Part shown: positions 24,919 through 34,571 of the stretch, in pieces
Layout of the letters: each line of letters starts with the position of its first letter
Position numbering within the stretch: the first letter of the stretch is position 1
Assembly: GCF_910592395.1 (NCBI RefSeq)
Contig: NC_088308.1
Span: forward strand, 18,801,501-18,865,500
DNA: 64,000 bases
Direction of reading: 5' to 3'
Source: Lineus longissimus
Lineage: Eukaryota; Nemertea; Pilidiophora; Heteronemertea; Lineidae
Program-made: the position numbers and the translations under genes
Notes under the pieces: model-generated
Seen by the model: the letters and a program-made list of their open reading frames with translations, nothing else
Told to the model about the DNA's origin: nothing
Databases searched by the model: none

Positions 24919-26520
24919 CGTCGTCCGTTAGCAGGGCACGTTTCGTAACTGTTAGAGCTATTGAGTTGAAACTTGGTACACATGTACCCTTATGTAATGA
25001 CACCTTGGAGACCAAGTTTCGGTCCGATTCGTTTCATGGTTTGGCCACCAGGGGGCCAAACGTTAAAAGTGAAAATATGCAATATCTCCCTTAATAGTAG
25101 TCGGGAAATTTTGAAAAAAATATGGTAGGTACTTCTAGCAAAGGTGCATCATATATCCTCCGGGTTTTTGATTTGACCTCCTTTTCAAGGTCACAGAGGT
25201 CAAATGGTGTAAATTGGCCGTTAGGATGTAACGATGGCACGTTTCTAAACTGCAATGACTATTGATCCCAAATTTGGTACACATTTACCCCTTAGTCAGG
25301 TGATCTCAGGGACCAAAGTTTGGTCCAATATGATTCACCACTTGACCACCAGGGGGCAAAATCCAAAAACCTTAAAAATGTGATTATTCCTTAACTTCTT
25401 GCCCGATTGCCACCAATTTGATATCATGGGTACATCTAACCACCATACAGTATATGTCACACAGGTTTTTAATTTGACCTTCTTGTCAAGGTCACAGAGG
25501 TCAAATGGCGTAAATTGGCCGTCAGGCCGTAACTATGGCACGTTTCTTAACTGCAATGACTATTGATCACTAATTAAGTACACATGTACCCCTTGGTCAG
25601 GTGGTCTCAGGTACCGAAGTTTGGTGCGATCTGATTTGCCGTTTGGCCTCCAGGGAGGGGGCCAAATCCTAAATTCTTCAAAATGCCATTATTCCTAGTA
25701 TTACTTGCCCGATTGGCACCAATTTTATATCATAGGTACATCTAATTCTAACAACCATTCAATGTGTCACCCGGGTCTTCTTTGATTTGACCTACTTTTC
25801 AAGGTCACAGAGGTCGAATGTACTGTAAATTGGCCATTTTGGGGAAATTGTAATTGCTTGGACCTACATCAAACTTAACACTACATGACACAATACCATG
25901 CTCTTTATCCATCTTTCCTCCACATGAGGTGAGCACAATGGCCCTGGCCATTTCATTGTCTTTCTCAGACCTATTTTTATCCAAGCTTTGTAAATGAAAT
26001 TAGAAATGGAATGAAAATTGTTGAAATGAGTTTTTCATTCTATTCCTCTTGTTTTCAGGCGGATATCTATGCCGAAATTGGAGAAATATTGAATGGTACA
26101 ATTTCGCATGTTGGCCCAGATAAGACAACAGTCTTCAAGTCGTTAGGTAAGCCTGGACAGTGATTGTTTTTTTTAGAGTTATTCAATGAGGTAAGCCTAT
26201 GATAAGATTCTGAGGAGAACAACAAGCTTGCATTTGGGAAACAAGGCATCTTGACTGACAAACGTGATGAATTACAACTCAGCTACTACAACTTCTGTGC
26301 AAATACGAACCACTGAGCAATGTCTTTCTTTCAGTGATAATACCCACATTATCTTGAGATTCACACCGATATCTTAATCGCCTAGAGCCAGTCCTTTGGC
26401 ATAACATGTTTTTAATGTAAGATAGGGAATAATTTCATTTCCATCATTTCAGGAATGGCGATAGAAGATATAGTGTCTGCCAAGCTCGTCTATGACAACT
26501 ACATCAAAGAAAATGCATGA
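22558..26520 (+). CDS. CRYM: Mu-crystallin / ketimine reductase
   Basis: Member of the ornithine cyclodeaminase/mu-crystallin family. The mammalian protein is an NADPH-dependent ketimine reductase that also binds thyroid hormone (T3) in the cytosol. Seven coding exons in phase: 22558-22745, 23134-23278, 23453-23620, 23916-24093, 24301-24422, 26059-26146 and 26453-26520. They give 318 aa (human 314). Visible motifs: GGIIQPVRTVLPV, the active-site lysine region GTKLVSFY (Lys about 81), the dinucleotide-binding ILGAGAQAISHHKVF (about 145-159), VRIWSRTFSKVEQL, the RPDW segment with Asp about 234, and the end EIGEILNGTISHVGP then TTVFKSLGMAIEDIVSAKL. The ATG at 22558 gives the usual N-terminus; a weaker upstream frame start at 22543 is a GTG. 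Intron 5 (24423-26058) holds the hairpin-ended element. Confidence 0.97.
24829..24928. repeat. (GTC)n microsatellite inside element copy 1
   Basis: About 100 bp of GTC/CGT repeat with a few GTCC interruptions at both ends. It is longer than the corresponding tract (about 59 bp, 49961-50019) in copy 2. It translates as poly-arginine in one frame of each strand, which is not a gene. Confidence 0.9.
25042..25056 (+). promoter_or_regulatory. CTCF-like core motif TGGCCACCAGGGGGC
   Basis: Close to the vertebrate and bilaterian CTCF core. A second instance, TGACCACCAGGGGGC, lies at 25343-25357 in the next module of the same element. Equivalent sites occur at 50133-50147 and 50434-50448 (copy 2), and at 33770-33784 and 34067-34081 (diverged copy). 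Binding is not shown. Confidence 0.45.
25188..25202 (+). promoter_or_regulatory. DR3 nuclear-receptor half-site repeat in element copy 1
   Basis: AGGTCA-CAG-AGGTCA is a perfect direct repeat spaced by 3. A second copy lies at 25489-25503 and a third with AGGTCG as its right half at 25802-25816. Matching sites lie at 50279-50293, 50580-50594 and 50894-50908, and AGGTCA-TAG-AGGTCA at 33916-33930 and 34212-34226. Functional use is inference. Confidence 0.45.
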
Positions 26521-29131
26521 AGTGTTTCTTTTTTGCAAAATAACAATTCATTGAAAAAACTCATATGTCAAATTCAAATGCTCCTGCAAGAGCTTGATGT
26601 ATATGTAGAACATATTACTTCAACCTAATGTACCCATCTAAGGGAAAAGGGGGTCAAGAATTTGGGCAGTTTACTGGAATGTTAAGAATATTGTAAGTAT
26701 CTTTGACGAGAGATTATACTGAATCATGTACATGTGTATTGCAAGATGGCTTTCTTTATTTTATTTCTCCCCGAGATGAATAGCTTCCCACAGGAAGTGT
26801 TGAGGGCATCCAGTGACGTTATCCCCAAAGAGGGGGATATTGGGTATATTCTTCTATTATACTTGGCACTTCATTAATTCGCAAACTGGAGCAAATCCAA
26901 AGCATTCCCAGGTGTACGATCACCAGTACCAGTGACCACATAGGGATGTCCCCCTAATAAAAATTCGCATCGAAAGTGCAGATTTATAGACATCTCCAAT
27001 GCTATATCGCTGTAGATCTGGTTGTCATCAAATTAACTGGTGGTCATCCACATTTGAATGTAGGACCTGCAGAATCTCCTGTTAATACCAGTTTGTGATG
27101 TCTTCAGAATCCGTCAAAGAGCAGAATCACTACTTCGGAAACTTGGGACAATTCTAGCAGCCACTTGGACATGAGGTTATTGCAGTGCTTGGCTAGTTTC
27201 TTTGCCAAGTTGAGACAAAGAATAAATGCCAACCAAGAAGAGCACATCCAACTTTGCTGGAGAAATCCCGTACACCCATTTAGCGTGACAGCTTTCAAAG
27301 GACTAATGTACTGGTCCCCTTCAGTGTTCATCTACAGCCCTCTTTCTAGGTTAGGAAGGAATGGTACTCACCTGAACGCTCGAGCATGGAGAGCCAATGT
27401 TCTTGGTCCGGACACGCAGAAAAGCCAGCCAAACTGGTCTCAAGATGGTCAAAGAGACCCATATTATGCTGTTTATGGAGTCGTAGCTGTACTCGTCCTA
27501 TTCAAGCCCACACTTGAGGACATAAATGCACAGAAATCAAGACTGGATGCCCTTTTTCATGATTTATTTATCTACAACCAACAGTATAAGGGAATTAGAT
27601 AAGTTAAAGACATGTTTCCACAACAATCACAGTGCTGTCTCTAGGTTTTTCATCAAATTTTCCATTTTGTTTTTCCAGGCCTTGTGGTCAGTCAAATGAA
27701 CTTAGATCGAAACTAATACGCAGTCTATACTTGTAGTTTCCCAAGGTCACCGCTGCAGTGGAAGGAGTCCTTTAAGAGATGGAAACAACCACAGAGAAAT
27801 TCAGTTCATCATCACACAATCAATCAAGCACCAAGTTGGATAGCTCTCTTATTTACAATGTATATTTAATTTACATTTTTACAATAATGCAGACATTGCT
27901 CAAAAGGCAGACACATGCAGGTAATTGACCACAGTGTCTAATAGTGATACTGGTATTCATTTATCTTCATCCAGAAAAGTCAAATAAGGATTTGGAGTAC
28001 CTTTCTATATGAATGCGGCACTAATTGAAGGCGAATATGCTCATTTCGAATTGGCAGAAATAGACAAAATTTGCATTAACTGAATAATTGAAACATTCCA
28101 GTTAAAAGTTCACATGTTACACATTACCTTCACATCACGAAAACCAAACACTAATTTCATGGTTTACAGTCTGTTGTTCCTTTAAATTTAGGTTTTTCAA
28201 TGTCGATGGATCTGCCAATCTGAGCAATTACCCCATCTATACAACTAGTTTATATACATCATAGATTGGTGGCACAATATTTCATGTTTTTACCAGGTAC
28301 ATGTAGGCATGTACCTAAACAATCGAATCGGACATCACACAGACAATGAAAAAGGGTTTACGTTTCCAAACAACTTAAATCATGATTAGATACAATTTTA
28401 AATAAAAACTTTCATAATCTAAAGCACCAGTCTGCAATTAACACATTACACAGTGGTGCCACTAAGTTGCACATCCGCACATCCTTCAAACTTTCACGTT
28501 CGTCGAGAAAGCTTTCTATTCAGAATATCAAAGTCTACTCCCACTCCCTTGATATTTCAAGAGAGACAGTCTAGGCTAAGGTGGGATATTTTGAATCTGA
28601 AGCACATAAATGGATATAACAAACAAATGCACCAGTTTAATATAACCTTAAGATAAACAAGCTGTCCCTTCTGAGAATTCACAGTTTAGAACAGATACAA
28701 CCAGTGACCTTTAAACTTTTTGTTTGGAAAGGTAAAACCTGCTACGAGGTTACAAATGGAAGGAGGAGAACTCGTTGCCTTTCTAAAATGACCAAGTTTA
28801 GAAACAAGCATGAAGATTTTAGTGCAAGATCCAATGTTTCAATGACATGAATAATAAATTAAGTTTCTTATGGTCTCGGGCAGATACCCACATGAATACT
28901 GTTATGAATTTGTTTGACATGAACAGAAGAAATAAGGACACCAAAGAACATTGTGTTTCTATGAATACACTATCAGTTTCATATATGACAAAAAGGAGAA
29001 ATTTCAATATTAATTGAGGGAAGGTCAAGGAGATCCATGTTATCGAAACGTAAGTGTACCTCATACTGGCAAATTGAGAGCATTAATTCAAAATTTTACA
29101 ATAACTGACGACAATATGGCTTTACAAAGTC
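26521..29131. other. CRYM and VAMP7-like 3' flanks, convergent genes
   Basis: The two genes converge here. I see no further exons. A 145-codon frame (27165-27602, plus) is about what chance gives in this much DNA and has no recognisable motif. A plus-strand AATAAA near 27213 is the first clear poly(A) signal after CRYM. Confidence 0.4.
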
Positions 29132-30867
29132 CTAACGTTTTGCAGTAATCGCTGGCATTGTGGTATTGCCACTGGTGCCTCCCCCTTTAGGTGGTAAGAC
29201 TCCTGTTGAGAAGAGGATGACAATAACAATGATGATGATCACGATCAAGACAGTTCCACCAATACATAGCTTCATCTTCATATTCTTCCACCACATCTTG
29301 CGACGAACCTTTTTCGCCGTTGTGGCAAATCTCGTCGACTGAAAACGAAGAGTGAATAGGCGTCAAGAAATAGTTCTAACCCTGAGACTTTACAGTGGAA
29401 ACTCAGCAGACACTTCAAGGCTGATATGTGCAATTTGGGTTCTGTCTATACAATGACACTTTGTCCCGCGTTTTAAATTTCATTAACACAACTTACGCTG
29501 GCCTCCAGGTCTTCTGTCTTGCCCATGAGGTCATCCAACCCTTCACCTCTCTGTAACACCTTCTCAATATTCTGTGTCATGATGCCTTTCACCTCATCCA
29601 CTTGAGACTGCAGTGCATTCATCGAGTCATCTCCCCGAGAAAACCGTTGCTAAAAAAGAGAGGAGTAGCAGTGAAGAAATCTGTTTGAAACCAAACTATC
29701 AAGTTTCCAAGGGATTTGAACTTATTTTCAAGTGTAAGTGTAGCATTCTATTATCTCCTAATTCTGAGGTCAACAAAACTGCAAAATGCCATAAGGACAA
29801 CTCACCATCTGTGTTGAGAGCACCTGCTCGAAGTCTCTGTTCAGCTCATTCTCCACTGCAGTATTGGCTCGAATTACTAAACTCCCATTGGAGAACCGCT
29901 TATGAATCTACAACAAAACAACAACTATTCAAGACGCTTGTAAAACTCTCTCTGAAGATTTGTATCACTTATTTTCTCCCATGATTTAAGTTTCACCTTT
30001 CCAGTGCAAATAGTTCGCAATGCATTATTATATTAAATTGTATATGTTTTGATTCAAGATTATTGGCTAGTATACTGATATATATGATTGTGATATAAAT
30101 CCTTCACCCATATAACCAAAGGTTTCCCCTATATGCTTTTAGGTCCTCATTTTCAATTGCTTTTAGCCTCTTCATATATGGATGTGTCCAGAATTAACTG
30201 AAGGCAATTTCATTTGAACAGACTCCATTTGACAAAATATGACATGTATTAGGAGTATTAGAACTCAACCAAAGGCTCTGGACCACAGAAAGGAAATTAC
30301 CTCATCTAAAAAGCCATATGGCATTCTTTTTCCAAAATCTTGCTCAGCAGCACACATATAAATGATTCCATTAACAACACTAACATGGAACATAATACTG
30401 AAAGTAAAGCAATAAGTAACACATCACAACAAACACTAACAACGTAACAGAAATAACATGCACACCGAGTTCTACTGAAGAACAAAATCAGTAAATAAAA
30501 TAAAGACACAGGGTAAATACACGATAACAAAGGAATCTTACATTCTGTATGTATAACTTAAACTCTACAGCCTACTATAAGTTAGAGTATAAATACTATG
30601 TCACTTCTACATTAACTTCCGTCTTCAACCCAAGGTGCGGTGATCTTCTTGAAAGATGCAAATTTCCCCATTTTAAAAACAAAACAGAAATCAAGCAAAG
30701 AATGTATTATATCCTTACTCATTTGAGGAATAACTTTTTCGGTGATCATTCCTGGTAGGAATGTTGGGCAGCATGGACCTTGCCACCTCATCGTAGTTTC
30801 CATAGGAACTGGAATGGCTACACAAAATCGTTGGTCCTCGGGCAATACAACTGAAGACGATAGTCAT
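29132..30867 (-). CDS. VAMP7: Longin-domain R-SNARE, VAMP7-like
   Basis: Vesicle SNARE for fusion with late endosomes, lysosomes and plasma membrane. Five coding exons in phase: 30719-30867, 30301-30397, 29806-29907, 29497-29649 and 29132-29338. They give 235 aa (human VAMP7 220). The N-terminal longin domain starts [18 protein letters not shown] and runs to about residue 115 ([20 protein letters not shown] in its middle). The R-SNARE motif spans about 130-180 ([20 protein letters not shown]) with the zero-layer Arg at about 150. One membrane segment lies at about 191-211. Two oddities stand out: the juxtamembrane [14 protein letters not shown] resembles synaptobrevins (VAMP1-3) rather than vertebrate VAMP7, and the luminal tail of about 24 residues has an NTT sequon. 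The longin domain supports the symbol; orthology to VAMP7 itself is likely but not proved. Confidence 0.92.
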
Positions 30868-30893
30868 GGTGATGGATATCACAAGGTATTAGT

Positions 30894-31480
30894 CCTGAAA
30901 ATGTAAAAATATACCTGGTCAACGAACGAGTGTCGTGTGATTCCGGTTTTAATTGCAATGCATCATAGGAGAGTCATTACCAAATAAAATGTCATGTCAC
31001 TCTTTATTCAACAAGGCCTTTATACGACACTCTCCAGACAAAAGCTTTACCAATATCAGTCATAACTATTTATACTGATGAATTCATAATTTCAATATGT
31101 ACTATAACTATGGATGTAGGCCTACATTGTACATTATTATTGTACACATATTATACCTCTAATCGTTTCACTACTTTCATCAACAGATTCTCGAACTAAT
31201 CTGCGATGGTTTTCTGTGATAACTCAGATATATATATAATCATATCTTACCTACAAATAATATAGAATTTCGAAGACTTTTGCTGCGTAGAATTCGAGTG
31301 TATTGATTTTTTTACAAAGGAAGTAGGTGTGTCATTCGTTCCAAATTGGTCGCAGCCATTTTGATCTGGTTGTGACTCAGGCGACGCAGACGATAGGTTT
31401 CAACCAATCAAAACTGAGTCATTTTTGGCGGGAGACTTTCGCCCAGGCACGTGGTCACGATTAGTACCAGTTTAGTGGTT
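30894..31480 (-). promoter_or_regulatory. VAMP7-like 5' UTR intron and candidate promoter
   Basis: On the minus strand a good acceptor (TTTCAG) ends just before 30894, 27 bp upstream of the ATG, and a good donor (TAG|GTAAGA) lies at 31251/31250. Together they suggest a 5' UTR intron at 30895-31250. Upstream there are promoter-type motifs: gccattttg (YY1-like, 31355), CCAAT at 31404-31408, tttggcggg (E2F-like, about 31424) and the E-box CACGTG at 31448-31453. The assignment is inferred from motifs alone. Confidence 0.5.
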
Positions 31481-31499
31481 ACTACAATTCCCGGGCTTT

Positions 31500-32906
31500 A
31501 ATATTTGCACACCCAGAGTAACCCTCCATTTTTGATGCATCCTGAAATATCGAGAGCGCATTATGTTTAAAACGTTTAAAACCACTGGTTATGTCAGATG
31601 GCTTAGTTGGTACTTAGTTGGATCTTTGCACATGTCGTTACCATGGCGAAAGGCTACCAGACGACCCGGACAGACGATGAGACGAGTCTTGATGTGAGTA
31701 TTTGTCCCACTCGCAGGTAGGTATGGTGTACTTACGGAAAATGCAAATTTTGAATTAATTCGTGGTCGACTTAATTTTTCATTTTGTGCCAAATGTTTAA
31801 TAGTACATGTATATATATAAATGTGTGCACTTAAGGGTGCCTTAGCCTCCCAAATTGCAAAAATCACAGTAATACAATAGTCGCAATCATATTGACCTAC
31901 TGTGTTGGATCTGCCGCTGGGTGGATCAATCGCTTTTTTGCAATGAAAAGATAAAGGTCACACATAAAAAAGAATATTTTTCAGTGATGATGAACATTGT
32001 CTTTCAGATTTATAGGCCTACCTGGGAAATACATCTGAGTGCATCTCAATTTAAAAATTTTCCTGTGGGATGTCTTTAGTGGACCAGACCATGCCCTGAG
32101 GGCTTCACTCCTTCAAGTGCCCCCCCCCCTTTCCAGCTGTGCTGCATCCACCCCTGATCCATCCACCCCTGATCTGGGACCCTTTGATTCTCCTGTGGTG
32201 AGTACTGAATGAAAATCTATCCTCCCAATTACCCTAGGCCAATATGGATGCAGTGCACTTGTAACCAAATATTAGCGCATGTATGTATAGTCATATATAC
32301 AGGTTATCCTTGCCTATAACGTCTTCCATACCTTCTTGTACAACTGAAGATGTACCATACATTTAGTTAGGCCCACAAAGGAGTATCACCAGGAGTGGGT
32401 GTGAATACTCAAGAAATCTTTGTAGTAAACTCTGCCCTCTAGGCCTAGTCTTGCCCGGTTACATAGGATTATTCAAGAACCACTATTCATTCCTATCTAA
32501 TAAGAGGGAAGTCAATTTCATGTTAATTGTGTTACTACTCATCTTCAATCATTTGGGATCATTTGACTAAGATGGCAATTGATATTAGGCAGGCCAAATT
32601 TCATGGTTGACGCCAAGAGTCGTTTGTGCACCGCCCTAGAATAATGATCTTCAAAACATTTGTAACTAAATGAATGATTTTCCCCGCCCACAGACCATGG
32701 TAGTCTAGCCTAAGATTATGTCGTTGGGTTTCATAACCTTATGACATGACATAGTCAGGCCTACACATAATCATTGTATACCCCATCAGGCCTTATTGCA
32801 ATGTGACCCAAAGACGTTATAGGGAAGGATAACCTGTATATGACTGAAATTGCATGTGGTGATATTGTGAAAAGTGTATATGCTATAAACTGCAAATCCA
32901 TAACTA
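31500..32906. other. Intergenic DNA, nothing recognised
   Basis: There are short open frames only. A run of nine C lies near 32120. No exon, RNA gene or repeat family is supported. Confidence 0.4.
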
Positions 32907-33545
32907 CAGTGGAACCTCCTATAGTGGACACCTCTCTATTAAGGACAACCTCTCTATAGGGCAGAGACCTGTATTCATCCACGACCGGAAGTGTGGCACA
33001 GTCACATAGAGCTTATCAAAATGTCAAGTTGTGGTAAATACATGGCTGGGATGGACCAAAGTGGAATTAATTCTCAATCTGTGGTTGATTCTTAATCTAC
33101 AGAGTCAGGCCATCACAGAAATATGCTTTTTGATAATATATTTAAGAAAATGTGGTCTCACTGGTCAGTTTAGAACTTGTACTTTGACAGGGCAATATCA
33201 ATGCGCCAGGGACGTTTTGATGGATATGGTGTACGGAAATCTCTTTTTCTCAGGCAATCGGTATTGGAATTTTTTAAAACTTTATTATGCTATTGGCAAA
33301 GGGTTCTTCTTGACACATATAAAATTTTGTGCAGATTGATTGGTCCAATGAGTACTTTTTTTACCAAAACCTATGCACAACAATGTACACGTAATGTACA
33401 CATGTTTTAATAGAGGACTCTGGCCTATAGCTTTGGTCCCAAATTGGTTGTTTCCATTCAATTTGACCTCTCTAATCAGGACACCTCTCTATTAAGGACA
33501 GCACTTATCAGCGCCAAGGGTGTCCTTAATAGGGAGGTTCTACTG
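32907..33545 (+). mobile_element. MITE of the CAGTGGAACC family split by a second insertion
   Basis: The left part (32907-32953) starts cagtggaacctcct and the right part (33431-33545) ends gggaggttctactg. Both align with the intact 178-bp copies at 41871-42048 and 62688-62865, and both outer ends are flanked by TA. The middle (32954-33430) is foreign to the family. Confidence 0.8.
32954..33430. mobile_element. 477-bp element nested in the MITE
   Basis: Bounded by 13-bp inverted repeats, CTATAGGGCAGAG on the left and CTCTGGCCTATAG on the right, with one mismatch. Its ends coincide exactly with the point where the host MITE is interrupted. It has no protein-like frame of useful length, so it is probably a non-autonomous DNA transposon of a different family. 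No target duplication is evident. Confidence 0.65.
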
Positions 33546-33614
33546 TATTCAGTTCCATTTGCATTCCTGTTTTAAATAAACATGTAACGCTAAATTTCGT
33601 CTGTCTTAATTTTT

Positions 33615-34571
33615 GGCTCACAGGTACGGTGAGTCTATACAAAAGCGCAGTGTCTGTGGTATCCTATTTCAAAAACAGTAGCACATTTCTAAACCGCTAG
33701 GGCTATGGACTCAAAACTTTGTATGCATGACCCCCTAGGTCAGATGACCTTTGACACTCATTCTTGACTTGGCCACCAGGGGGCCAAAACTGAAAACATA
33801 AATAGTGTGATATCTCACTTATTTGTCATTTGTTTTTGATGAAATTTTTATGGTAGGTACTCCCAGCCAGGATACATCACATATCATAGAGGTTTTCAAT
33901 TTGACCTATTTTTCAAGGTCATAGAGGTCAAATGGCATAAATTGGCCATTTGAGCATAACTGTGGCACGTTTCGTAACTGCTAGGGCTATGGGCTTGAAA
34001 CTTTGACCACAAGACCTGGTCAGGTTACCTCTGACATTGAATTTTGGTCTGATCTATTTCTCGACTTGGACACCAGGGGGCAAAAAGTGAAAACCTAGAA
34101 AGTGTGATATCTCGCTCATTAGTGATTGTATTCGATAAAGTTGTTATGGTTGGTACTCCCAGCAAGGATACATATCATATTATACAGGTTTTTGATTTGA
34201 CCTACTTTGTAAGGTCATAGAGGTCAAATGCTGTGAATTTCCTATTGTAAGAAGATATCAATACGGCACCCAACAATTATTCATACAATACAGAAAACCC
34301 CATGCAATTTGCCCCATCCATTCCAGAGATACGACCATTTATATCTTTGACAACTGGATATCCTAACCAGGTTAGCAACTGCTTGTTATTAATGTTGGAG
34401 CCAGGCAGCGGACTTCCACATGGACATATGAAGTGCCTATGATTAGGATACAGATACATGTACTAGTAGTACCTCGGAGTCTTCCTGATCTGTCATATCT
34501 CAAGAAACATTCATTGTCAATTAAGTCGTTACCTAACTACCGGTGAGCGCAATGGCCCCTGGCCTTTTCAT
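33615..34571. mobile_element. Hairpin-ended element, diverged copy
   Basis: Begins ggctcacaggtacggtgag, where CTCAC and GTGAG form a short hairpin. It ends ggtgagcgcaatggcccctggccttttcat, whose parts match the right end of copies 1 and 2. The (GTC)n tract is missing. It keeps two internal modules with ggccaccagggggcc-type and DR3 motifs, plus an inverted repeat AGGTCA-GA-TGACCT at 33737-33750. It is clearly older than the other two copies. Confidence 0.7.

Larger units (their letters stand above)
24788..25956. mobile_element. Hairpin-ended non-autonomous element, copy 1 (CRYM intron 5)
   Basis: The left end is a perfect hairpin, with 10-nt arms GCTCACCTCT and AGAGGTGAGC around TAGC (24789-24812). 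The right end has GAGGTGAGC (25926-25934), the inverted match of the left terminus, then a second hairpin AATGGCC-CT-GGCCATT (25937-25952) and TTCAT. A (GTC)n tract fills about 24829-24928. Next come three diverged modules of about 300 bp, each starting near ggcacgtttc. Modules carry AGGTCA direct repeats and CTCF-like cores. There is no transposase. By eye it is about 99% identical to the copy at 49920-51048 outside the microsatellite. Confidence 0.85.

Noticed and set aside
24708-25094. Arginine-rich open frames on both strands across the (GTC)n tract
   Set aside because: Produced by the trinucleotide repeat in the mobile element; both strands give poly-Arg and there is no gene structure.
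27165-27602. 145-aa plus-strand frame downstream of CRYM
   Set aside because: About this length is expected once by chance in 64 kb of such DNA; no motif, no splice context, likely CRYM 3' region.
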